Positions 5,713-12,430 of a stretch of DNA of 12,430 nucleotides are shown piece by piece. Each line of letters begins with the position of its first letter. Position 1 is the first letter of the stretch. A program made the position numbers and the translations under genes. This stretch comes from JADJEI01 sp035328465 (GTDB lineage: Bacteria; Bacteroidota; Ignavibacteria; Ignavibacteriales; Ignavibacteriaceae), in assembly GCA_035328465.1 (NCBI GenBank), contig DAOLIQ010000090.1, positions 1-12,430 on the forward strand, in the 5' to 3' direction. The notes under the pieces were generated by a model that saw nothing but the letters and a program-made list of their open reading frames with translations, did no database searches and was not told the DNA's origin.

Positions 5713-8519
5713 TAAAATCGCAAGCTGAATCCGAATTTAATATTTCTTCTTGTAAGGTAGCGTGCAGGATTAAAAGGATATGGTGTAATCGGCGCCTGCA
5801 AGTCAGGGAATCTCGGATCATTCCATGAATTAGGGACTGCATCACCAAACTCATATGCTCTGCCGGTAACAGGATTAATTATAGCAGAATTTTTTGTGTC
5901 AAGCAGATTATTAACTTCAATATTGAATGATAATTTAACTCCCCCAATCGAAAAATATTTTTCAAAATTAACATCAATCCAGAACCAGTCATCACCAAGT
6001 TTACTGTTACGGTCACTGACAAGAAATTCATATTCCGGTCTGCCCTGTGTATCATAAGCTCCGGTGAACACGGCGGGGGTATATCTTTTACCTGACTGAT
6101 AAAATGCACGAATGTAAATATTATAATCATCAAGAAAACCCGGAGCAAAATCAAAAATTGGTTTATCTTTTTCGATGTAAAAATTAGTTGATATTGAGGC
6201 TGTGATTGGTCTATCCCACGCAAGAAATTCTTCTTTAATGGATTCTGTTAAATCGCCGCGAAGAACAAGTACACCTTCATCAACAGACGAACTTTTTCCG
6301 GTTACAATTGCATAAGCAAAATTTGCAGAACCATTAAACCATCTGCCGATTCTTTTTTTATATTCGATTTCTAAACCGCGTGATCGAGCATAATCGGAAT
6401 TCACGTAAGTGATAAAACTTTCTGTTGCGAACCTTGCTGAAGTGATGATTGCATTTCGAGTGCTTACGTAATCAAAAATATCTTTATAGTATGTCGTAAT
6501 AGTAAGTACATCGTCATTGGAAAATTGTGTCTTCAGTCCAAGCTCATAAGCAACAGTAGTTTCGGGATTGAGATTCGGGTTTCCAAATTTCTGAAATGAT
6601 GATTGGGCATTAAGAGGATCTAATTTAGCGTAAACGAACTGCGGCCGAGGCCATTTACTAAAATGACCATAAGAGAAAAATAATGTTTGATTATCTGAAA
6701 CAGGATGTGAAATTCCAAGGCGGGGGCTGAGTCTTGCTTTCCACCTTCGGCTGCCAAACCAGCTAAATGTATCATCTAAATAATTTTGTCTTGTCTCATC
6801 AGGAATCGTAACAACGTCGGGATTGTTAATTGCGTCGTCAACATATTTTCCAGGGAACCAATAATCAAGTCGTAAGCCAAAATTTAGTATCATTCCAGAA
6901 AAATTTATATTGTCTTGAGCATAGAACGAACCAAGTGCAGGATAAGTTTTATAAATATCATTGTTCAAACCGAGTTCTCCAATCCACGGTTTATAAATAT
7001 CAATAACCTGCATTTCCTGAAATTGAAAATTAAAACCAGCTTTAAATTTATTTTTTTCATCAAAGAAACTTGTAATATCGCCGCGTAAAGAATATTCTTC
7101 GAGATAATGATCGCGCCAAGTAAATGGATTTCCAACATCCCAGAATCCGTCGCCCGGAATTACACCTATCGTATCGCCATCAATATTATAATATTGAATC
7201 GGAAAACTTGTAATGTCCTTTGGCTCCAGGAAATCATACCAGTTTTTACCATTTGCATCTGCACGAAGATTTGTGTAATAATATCCAAATTTTAATTCAT
7301 AAAATGTTTGCGAATTTAACGTGTGCGTTAAGTTTAATGTGTGATAAATATTATTGTGAGTGAATGTATTTGCTTCATCTAAAATATTTTGGAAAGAATA
7401 TTGATAGCCAGGGCTTGGTTCGATGTATTCGAGATTTGATTGAAGCGATTGAGAATTTTGATTTATGTTAACTGATTGATTAAACGAATAATTAAATTTA
7501 ATCGTCGGTGAATATTTGTAAGTTAATTTCGCAAGCCAGAACCAATTATTTTCAGCTCGCGGCGCGAACGTTGTTCCCCCAAAAGTTGTGCTAATAATCT
7601 GGCTTGCGACAGGTTTAAAATACCCTTGAGTAATTCCATCAGTAATTCCCCCATAGAAACTTGTGAAGAAAAAAATTTCTCCGGGAATATTTAAGCCGAG
7701 CGCTGGTAATATTAAAGTTGTGAACGGTTCTGGACCGCTGACATTTCCTTCAGCAATATCCGTATTGAATACATTGTATGAATTTCTTTCTCCAAAATTA
7801 TCCCGCTTATAGGAAAAATAACCCGAGAATTTATTTCCACCTTCGCGTGTTTTAACATTCACAACACCAGAGGTTGCTTGACCAAACTCGGCATTGAAAC
7901 CGCCAGTGATGACCTCCACCTCGTCAATCGAACTTGCACTAAGCTGCAATCCAAATCCTGTTCCCGCAAGAGGATCCTGCACAGAAACGCCATCGAGCAG
8001 AAATGCATTTTCATAACTTCTTCCTCCGCGGATGTGTATTGAGTTATCTGTATTTACCACCCCCGATTGCTGCGTGACTAAATCAGAAATATTTTCAACA
8101 ACAGAAACGTCAATATCGTCTTTTGAAATTGTTCTCCTGCTTTGTGTTTCTTCAACGTCCATCAAAGGTTTTTCACCAATAACGACAACCTCCTGTCCAA
8201 GTGAGAGAACTGATTCTTCCATTTCAATATCGAAATGTTTAGTTTTATTTTGAAGTATATCTACTCCTGTAAACTGTATTGTTTTGTAACCAATGAATGA
8301 AATTTCAAGCGTGTAATTCCCTGCTGAAATTCCTTCAATCCTGAATGAGCCATTGATATCAGTCGCAGCCCCGTAGTAACTACCTTTTAAAATTATATTT
8401 ACGCCCGGCAAAGGTTCACCAGTTGCTTTATCTATAATCATACCTGAAAGGTTCCCTCTCTCCTGGGGAAAAATTGAAACAGAGATGAGAAACAACAATA
8501 TGGTAAATAATCTTTTCAA
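5712..8519 (-). CDS. TonB-dependent outer-membrane receptor with carboxypeptidase-D-like N-terminal domain
   Basis: 935 aa. SEEN: signal peptide about 1-18. A CarboxypepD_reg-like module follows at about 22-102 (GNLSGMIIDKATGEPLPGVN ... FIGYKT). A probable TonB-box stretch lies at 110-115 (EVVVIG). The plug spans about 120-226 (VENISDLVTQQSGVV, IHIRGGRSYENAFLLDG, VEVITGGFNAEFGQ, SGVVNVKTREGG). A long beta-barrel ends in the terminal aromatic FGFSLRF. Length is normal for such receptors. FAMILY: uses TonB/ExbBD energy to import bound substrates; these are usually siderophores, cobalamin, glycans or peptides, and the substrate cannot be read from sequence. No SusD partner is present in the window. 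The start is TTG at 8519-8517: the next methionine (residue 27) would remove the signal peptide. TTG overlaps the upstream TGA by 4 bases (TTGA). A GAGGA stands 15 nt upstream, too far to be a convincing ribosome site, so coupling is likely. Confidence 0.94.
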   Translation of the reverse strand: MKRLFTILLFLISVSIFPQERGNLSGMIIDKATGEPLPGVNIILKGSYYGAATDINGSFRIEGISAGNYTLEISFIGYKTIQFTGVDILQNKTKHFDIEMEESVLSLGQEVVVIGEKPLMDVEETQSRRTISKDDIDVSVVENISDLVTQQSGVVNTDNSIHIRGGRSYENAFLLDGVSVQDPLAGTGFGLQLSASSIDEVEVITGGFNAEFGQATSGVVNVKTREGGNKFSGYFSYKRDNFGERNSYNVFNTDIAEGNVSGPEPFTTLILPALGLNIPGEIFFFTSFYGGITDGITQGYFKPVASQIISTTFGGTTFAPRAENNWFWLAKLTYKYSPTIKFNYSFNQSVNINQNSQSLQSNLEYIEPSPGYQYSFQNILDEANTFTHNNIYHTLNLTHTLNSQTFYELKFGYYYTNLRADANGKNWYDFLEPKDITSFPIQYYNIDGDTIGVIPGDGFWDVGNPFTWRDHYLEEYSLRGDITSFFDEKNKFKAGFNFQFQEMQVIDIYKPWIGELGLNNDIYKTYPALGSFYAQDNINFSGMILNFGLRLDYWFPGKYVDDAINNPDVVTIPDETRQNYLDDTFSWFGSRRWKARLSPRLGISHPVSDNQTLFFSYGHFSKWPRPQFVYAKLDPLNAQSSFQKFGNPNLNPETTVAYELGLKTQFSNDDVLTITTYYKDIFDYVSTRNAIITSARFATESFITYVNSDYARSRGLEIEYKKRIGRWFNGSANFAYAIVTGKSSSVDEGVLVLRGDLTESIKEEFLAWDRPITASISTNFYIEKDKPIFDFAPGFLDDYNIYIRAFYQSGKRYTPAVFTGAYDTQGRPEYEFLVSDRNSKLGDDWFWIDVNFEKYFSIGGVKLSFNIEVNNLLDTKNSAIINPVTGRAYEFGDAVPNSWNDPRFPDLQAPITPYPFNPARYLTRRNIKFGFSLRF

Positions 8520-10093
8520 GGTATTAGACCAAAATCCTCGATAAATATTTTTTCGAGTAATGGAATTACGTTGCCATCACCGCCATTAGCTTGGTAAAGC
8601 GGAATACCAATAAAAAATAAATTTCCATCATTTGTTTTGAATCCTATGTTACCACTTAAATTTGAAGCAGAAATATCGTAAGTTTTCTGAGCAGTAATGG
8701 GGTTCGGATAAAAAGTACGCAAGGAGGAAACCGTACTTAAAATCGTCAGCACAGGATAATCTAAGCCGGGGGTGGATGGATTAATCGTGCCGCCGAAAAC
8801 AAATCCAATAGGTCTATCCTGTCCAAGAGAATCAATCGGTAAAAAGCCTTGTACAGTTGGGAGATCAAATTGAAAAACAGATGTTGAATCTTCAAAAGTT
8901 AATGACATCGCAATCTTACCTCCCCCATCAATAAATTTATTCATCGTTAAGCTTAGCAGATCCATCCTAGGTTTTGAATTAGAATACCAGAAAACGAATT
9001 TAAATAATTTTATTGTCTCGGGAAAGGTTACACTCTCATAAGGCAGGGTACTTCCAGCAATATCAAGTGTATTAATTTTGTCCATGAGGATGCCGTTTTC
9101 AATTTGATTGAATGCATCGTTATAGAAATTTTTAACCGCGATATCATTATTCAAATCTGGCACGTTATAATTATCTACAATTAAAAATTCACTTGTTGGC
9201 TTTTTCACAAACCATGTGTTATTCGAATCAGGTAGAGAAATAAAAGCTGATTTTGCCCCAGAAATATCTTCAGCTTGAATATAAATTATATTATCATCAT
9301 TTAATTTGAGTCCCGGTAAATCATCGGGATTAATATTTAACTCTGAGCCGTTGATAAGAATTTCCATCATAGGATTTGAAGCATTATAATCAACTATCCG
9401 TAAGGTCACTAATCTCGTTGAACCGCTGAGAGAGATGAAATTATTTGTATCATTGAGCGCTATATTAATATTTGTAATAGAACTTTCGCCGTCAAGATCG
9501 CTTGCTGTCCAGCCGAATGTCATTACAGGAAAAGAAGTGTCAGGTAGAAATGAAAGCTCACTCCATAAAATTTCCGGAGTTGAGTTTTTTATTGGGAATT
9601 TTGTAGAAGCAGGGGTGGGGTCTATCAACCCAGTATCAAAATAGTTTTCGTTCGGATCATAATGTTCATTTCCATTAGAATCTGTAAATGGTTCAGCTCC
9701 GTAATCAATTTGATTTTGATAAATGTGATCATCATAAAATCCATTACCTGAATTATCAACAGCAGAGACCTGAAAATCGAAAGTTGTATCGATTGTACCG
9801 ATAGGTAAAGAGAAAGTACTGTCACGGCTTGTGGTAAATGTCCAAACGGAATCAATTCCAATCCATTTAAAATAATATCCAATTATCAAGCCGTCAGGAT
9901 CATCCCCCCACCAACTTACATTTAGCCGGCTTGTTTGTCCGCTGATTGAACTATCCGGATACAAAAACACAAATGTCTCTGGTGTGTTATTCGGATTTGC
10001 ATTATTGACTAACTCGTCATAACAACCGCTGTTTAAAATTCCCACAGTTAATGTAAGAATATAGAACAAGTATAAAGTAATTTTAGAATTCAA
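8516..10093 (-). CDS. Surface lipoprotein with Fn3-like modules and EF-hand-like loop, function unknown
   Basis: 525 aa. SEEN: an N-terminal hydrophobic run ending GILNSGC24, a lipoprotein signal with a slightly unusual lipobox (N at -3, L at -4). The first Fn3/Ig-like module is at about 40-112 (FLYPDSSISGQTSRLNVSWW, ending FQVSAVDNSGNG). Residues 138-149 (DSNGNEHYDPNE) fit an EF-hand-type Ca2+ loop. A second Ig-like module spans about 172-296. Residues about 301-400 look Rossmann-like (FLIVDNYN, then FKFVFWYSN and FIDGGGKIAMS), reminiscent of glutamine-amidotransferase-like or DUF4350-type folds, but no catalytic Cys-His pair is evident. I do not recognise a named family. The start is TTG at 10093-10091, preceded by AGGA with 6-nt spacing; an in-frame TAG at 10111-10109 excludes longer versions, and no ATG lies before the signal peptide. 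First gene of the five-gene operon. INFERENCE: substrate-binding or accessory partner of the receptor. Confidence 0.9.
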   Translation of the reverse strand: MNSKITLYLFYILTLTVGILNSGCYDELVNNANPNNTPETFVFLYPDSSISGQTSRLNVSWWGDDPDGLIIGYYFKWIGIDSVWTFTTSRDSTFSLPIGTIDTTFDFQVSAVDNSGNGFYDDHIYQNQIDYGAEPFTDSNGNEHYDPNENYFDTGLIDPTPASTKFPIKNSTPEILWSELSFLPDTSFPVMTFGWTASDLDGESSITNINIALNDTNNFISLSGSTRLVTLRIVDYNASNPMMEILINGSELNINPDDLPGLKLNDDNIIYIQAEDISGAKSAFISLPDSNNTWFVKKPTSEFLIVDNYNVPDLNNDIAVKNFYNDAFNQIENGILMDKINTLDIAGSTLPYESVTFPETIKLFKFVFWYSNSKPRMDLLSLTMNKFIDGGGKIAMSLTFEDSTSVFQFDLPTVQGFLPIDSLGQDRPIGFVFGGTINPSTPGLDYPVLTILSTVSSLRTFYPNPITAQKTYDISASNLSGNIGFKTNDGNLFFIGIPLYQANGGDGNVIPLLEKIFIEDFGLIP

Positions 10094-10099
10094 TAACTG

Positions 10100-10103
10100 T
10101 CCT
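10100..10103 (-). promoter_or_regulatory. Ribosome binding site that decides the TTG start of the lipoprotein gene
   Basis: AGGA on the minus strand, 6 nt before TTG 10093-10091. With the stop codon just upstream and the signal peptide just downstream, it supports TTG initiation. Confidence 0.55.
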
Positions 10104-10194
10104 GATATCTAATCCTTTTTATCATATATAATTAATTTTAGAGCCATGATACTCATCTACATAAATTTATCTAAACTTTGCAGGTATTGAAATA

Positions 10195-10220
10195 ATGGGC
10201 ATACGGTAATCGCTGCCCAT
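10195..10220. promoter_or_regulatory. 7-bp inverted repeat in the leader of the five-gene operon
   Basis: ATGGGCA (10195-10201) and TGCCCAT (10214-10220) are perfect inverted copies around a 12-nt spacer. The spacer itself holds TACGGTA, a small dyad. The element lies about 100 bp upstream of the lipoprotein start and about 46 bp after the stop of the preceding gene. The stem is G+C-richer than its surroundings. No T-run follows on the minus strand, so an operator or leader hairpin is at least as likely as a terminator. Confidence 0.4.
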
Positions 10221-10265
10221 ACTTCAAATCCTTATTCAAATTAATTACTATTAAGACATTTGTCG

Positions 10266-12380
10266 CTATTTGATTAAAATCATTTTACGTACTTGATTAA
10301 ATTCACCGGCACTGATGCTGTATAAATACACTCCTGTAGCTAACGAAGATGCATCAAACTTTACAGAATATCTGCCTCCTGATTTAAATTCATTGACTAA
10401 AGTTTTTACTTCTTCACCAAGCACATTAAATATTTTTAAAGTAACTTTACTTTCTTTTGGAATTGAAAATGAAATAATAGTTGTTGGATTGAACGGGTTT
10501 GGATAATTCTGACTTAACTCAAATTTTTCCGGTAAGGTATTATTTTGGTTTTCAACGGAAACTGGAATGTAACCAGAAAAGTCATCATCACTTCGCGGAT
10601 CAAGTTTATAATTTCCGAAAGTATAAAGAAGTATTCCGCTTAAACTTTCAAACTGATCACCAACAAGTAAGCGAATTGGCTGATCAACTAAACTTGAATC
10701 ATAAAAATTATGATAAGATAACTGAGAATCATCAAGATTTACACGGGTGTTTATTCCACTTGGATCTGCAATAAATATTTCTCCAAAATTACTGCTGCCA
10801 TTTCCTGTCGGTCCAGGATTTCCATCAGCATTTTCATCAGTAACAGTAATATTAGAGTACTTGACAAGCACTCCCTCCCATTGCTCTGCAGAAATTGTAC
10901 CCGAACTGAAAGTTCCTGTTTCAGAAGTTGAAATCTCGCTTGCATCAGGAACTGGATTTCCGGATGAAATTAAATTAAATTGTGAAGGGTCATCAATACC
11001 GGATATCTGGGTCATACTAAATGACTCGCCAACTGTGCCTCTAACTTCAACTAAGTCCCCCTTCCTTAATACGAGTGTTTCTGTTCCATTAACTCTAATT
11101 CCGCTCCATGGACCATTTCCATTTTGAATAAAAATATAGCTCGCAAAATCTGTTGTATCAGAAGTTACAATCCCATCCACTGTTACTTCAAACCCATTAT
11201 AAGCACTGAAGCCGCTTCCATAAGGGCTGTATTGAACATGTTGAATAGTTATTGGATGATCAAGTACAAAATAAAAATATCTGTTGCTCGAAGTATCAGA
11301 AGGATTTTGCGATTCATTATTTTCATTGTCAATCGCCCAAATAAAATAGTCAACAATCGATGAATCACTTTGAGCGGGAATAACTGCTGTAAAAGTAGAA
11401 TCACTAATATTTGTCATATCAACTTCCTGCACCGCACTGCTGTTCACCCGGTATTTTAATTTTGCAGATGTCACTGTGCCGTCAATATCACGAATAAACG
11501 AAGTGATAGTAACTGGCTGACCATACCCAACCTCAACTATATCCCTCGTAATATTTGAAATGACAGGAGGGAAAGTCCCAACTTCAATATCGTCAGGATA
11601 AGCCGGATTGATAGTAATACCGCCTGAACCTGCACTACGTGTTTCTATATAACCACGAATATAATTTAAAATTGAGCCGTCTGTAGGGGGAACATATCCG
11701 GAGACGGGTGAATAAAAATAATCAGATTTAGTACCCATCGAAAGCTTTGTTCCATTGGCATCTTGAATTCTGAAACTTCCCGTCGAAGAATTTCTGTCAA
11801 ATGTTGAAACATTTCGAATAACAACGTAAACACCCTCCCACTTTTCAGAAATTGCTTTGTTGTCATCCGTTCCAGTTACTTTTAATGAATCTAATGTCAA
11901 TTCAACCGGCTGAGGTCTTTCTTGAATCCCGATCACATCATCAGCAGAAAAATTAATTACATTAAATTGTGTTGTCTTTTGAGTTGAAGTACTATATTCA
12001 TTAACCACACCCGTAACTTTAACAACGAATCCTGAATCAAGATCACTGAATGGAGAACCAAGAGAGGGATCCTGACGTAATAAAATGCCTGACCAATCAG
12101 TCTGACTTGTATCCTGTAAGTAAAATCCTGCTGCACCGGTTCCGACAAACATAATAACACTGTCAGGGCTAAAAAATCTACTCTTGTATGGCGCACACAT
12201 TACAACTCCCGTTACAGTCACTGTATCACCCTCGTAAGGTGACACCTGATCATCAGTAAAGTAATTAATCAAAGTTGTGGGGTCCTGATATTGAATATCA
12301 CGAATTGTGATTTCAGGATATTGTGCAAATGTTATTGCAGAAAACAAAACAAGCAAAAACATCACGTAAAATTTTTTCAT
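10266..12380 (-). CDS. Secreted OB-fold-like repeat protein with T9SS sorting domain, no recognisable catalytic domain
   Basis: 704 aa. SEEN: signal peptide 1-19 (ITFA then Q20). The first OB-like pair is at about 24-268 (VTVTGVV, GFYLQDTSQTDWSGILL, VVKVTGVVNEY, WEGVYVVIRNVST). An Ig/Fn3-like spacer lies at about 270-372 (PPVISNITRD ... VDYFIWAIDNENNES). The second OB-like pair is at about 376-605 (VTVDGIV, SYIFIQNGNGPWSGIRV, LVEVRGTVGES, WEGVLVKYSNITVTDENADG). The T9SS type A tail spans about 620-704 (NYPNPFNPTT, ending RKMILIK). The two OB halves are evident internal duplicates. FAMILY: such modules accompany extracellular nucleases and other T9SS-exported proteins; alone they suggest binding rather than catalysis. 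INFERENCE: a surface nucleic-acid or polymer binder, or an adhesin. It lies 172 bp ahead of the five-gene operon in the same direction and may be co-regulated. ATG 12380-12378 is preceded by AGGAG at 8-nt spacing. Confidence 0.92.
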   Translation of the reverse strand: MKKFYVMFLLVLFSAITFAQYPEITIRDIQYQDPTTLINYFTDDQVSPYEGDTVTVTGVVMCAPYKSRFFSPDSVIMFVGTGAAGFYLQDTSQTDWSGILLRQDPSLGSPFSDLDSGFVVKVTGVVNEYSTSTQKTTQFNVINFSADDVIGIQERPQPVELTLDSLKVTGTDDNKAISEKWEGVYVVIRNVSTFDRNSSTGSFRIQDANGTKLSMGTKSDYFYSPVSGYVPPTDGSILNYIRGYIETRSAGSGGITINPAYPDDIEVGTFPPVISNITRDIVEVGYGQPVTITSFIRDIDGTVTSAKLKYRVNSSAVQEVDMTNISDSTFTAVIPAQSDSSIVDYFIWAIDNENNESQNPSDTSSNRYFYFVLDHPITIQHVQYSPYGSGFSAYNGFEVTVDGIVTSDTTDFASYIFIQNGNGPWSGIRVNGTETLVLRKGDLVEVRGTVGESFSMTQISGIDDPSQFNLISSGNPVPDASEISTSETGTFSSGTISAEQWEGVLVKYSNITVTDENADGNPGPTGNGSSNFGEIFIADPSGINTRVNLDDSQLSYHNFYDSSLVDQPIRLLVGDQFESLSGILLYTFGNYKLDPRSDDDFSGYIPVSVENQNNTLPEKFELSQNYPNPFNPTTIISFSIPKESKVTLKIFNVLGEEVKTLVNEFKSGGRYSVKFDASSLATGVYLYSISAGEFNQVRKMILIK

Positions 12381-12388
12381 TTTTATCG

Positions 12389-12393
12389 CTCCT
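12389..12393 (-). promoter_or_regulatory. Ribosome binding site of the OB-repeat gene
   Basis: AGGAG on the minus strand, 8 nt before ATG 12380-12378. It is the best Shine-Dalgarno match in the window and fixes the start. The remaining 37 bp to the window edge are AT-rich with no promoter I can assign. Confidence 0.65.
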
Positions 12394-12430
12394 AATTTTA
12401 TTTAATAATTAAAAATTTTCCTGTTTGAAT

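Larger units (their letters stand above)
1356..10093 (-). other. Five-gene overlapping operon encoding a cell-surface system
   Basis: All four junctions overlap: TTGA (8516-8519), TAATG with one shared base (5712), ATGA (4735-4738) and ATGA (3650-3653). Order of transcription: lipoprotein, TonB-dependent receptor, PorV/PorQ-like barrel, NHL lipoprotein, secreted HKD enzyme. All five carry an export signal, so the whole unit acts outside the inner membrane. Such packing implies a single mRNA with translational coupling. Confidence 0.85.

Noticed and set aside
5537..5854. 105-codon minus-strand frame across the receptor/PorV-like junction
   Set aside because: It is an out-of-frame shadow of two well-supported genes and contains no family motif.
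10094..10265. Possible cobalamin or other riboswitch ahead of the TonB receptor operon
   Set aside because: The gap is only 172 bp and I could not find the conserved cobalamin-type boxes or a multi-helix layout; only one simple inverted repeat is visible.
10747..11127. 126-codon plus-strand open frame
   Set aside because: Antisense to the OB-repeat gene, with low-complexity translation and no supporting signal.
1..12430. CRISPR array, tRNA/rRNA genes, insertion sequence or integrase
   Set aside because: No regularly spaced long repeats, no clover-leaf or rRNA-like sequence, and no transposase or recombinase motifs were seen on either strand.

Overview
The window is AT-rich overall and every supported gene lies on the minus strand, so transcription runs from high to low coordinates. 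The content points to a member of the Bacteroidota/Ignavibacteriota/Chlorobi-type lineage that has a type IX secretion system (T9SS). Two proteins end in a textbook T9SS type A sorting domain (NPFNP followed by a Vxxxxx-GVYxY-xRKxIL(M/I)K tail). A PorV/PorQ-family outer-membrane protein and a TonB-dependent receptor (TBDR) with a carboxypeptidase-D-like N-terminal domain are encoded beside them. The NPFNP form with this tail is common in Ignavibacteria and Calditrichota; I infer that placement from motif style only.

Layout in order of transcription. (1) 12380-10266: secreted protein built from repeated OB-fold-like modules around an Ig/Fn3-like module, with a T9SS tail. (2) A 172-bp gap with a 7-bp inverted repeat. 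(3) 10093-1356: five genes joined stop-to-start by overlaps of 4, 1, 4 and 4 bases. They are a Fn3-like lipoprotein with an EF-hand-like loop, a TBDR, a PorV/PorQ-like barrel, an NHL beta-propeller lipoprotein, and a secreted enzyme with OB-like, Fn3 and two HKD phospholipase-D-superfamily motifs plus a T9SS tail. (4) A 193-bp gap with a 10-bp-period repeat. (5) 1162-1: the 5' part of a secreted parallel beta-helix protein that runs off the window edge.

Working together (inference): the five-gene unit looks like a cell-surface system. It would have one secreted, surface-attached HKD enzyme, an outer-membrane barrel of the family that shuttles T9SS cargo, a TonB-dependent importer and two surface lipoproteins. 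Because OB-like modules often accompany secreted nucleases, extracellular DNA (or another phosphodiester substrate) capture, cleavage and uptake is an attractive but unproven reading. No tRNA, rRNA, CRISPR array, insertion sequence or integrase is visible, and no stretch over 300 bases lacks a gene.
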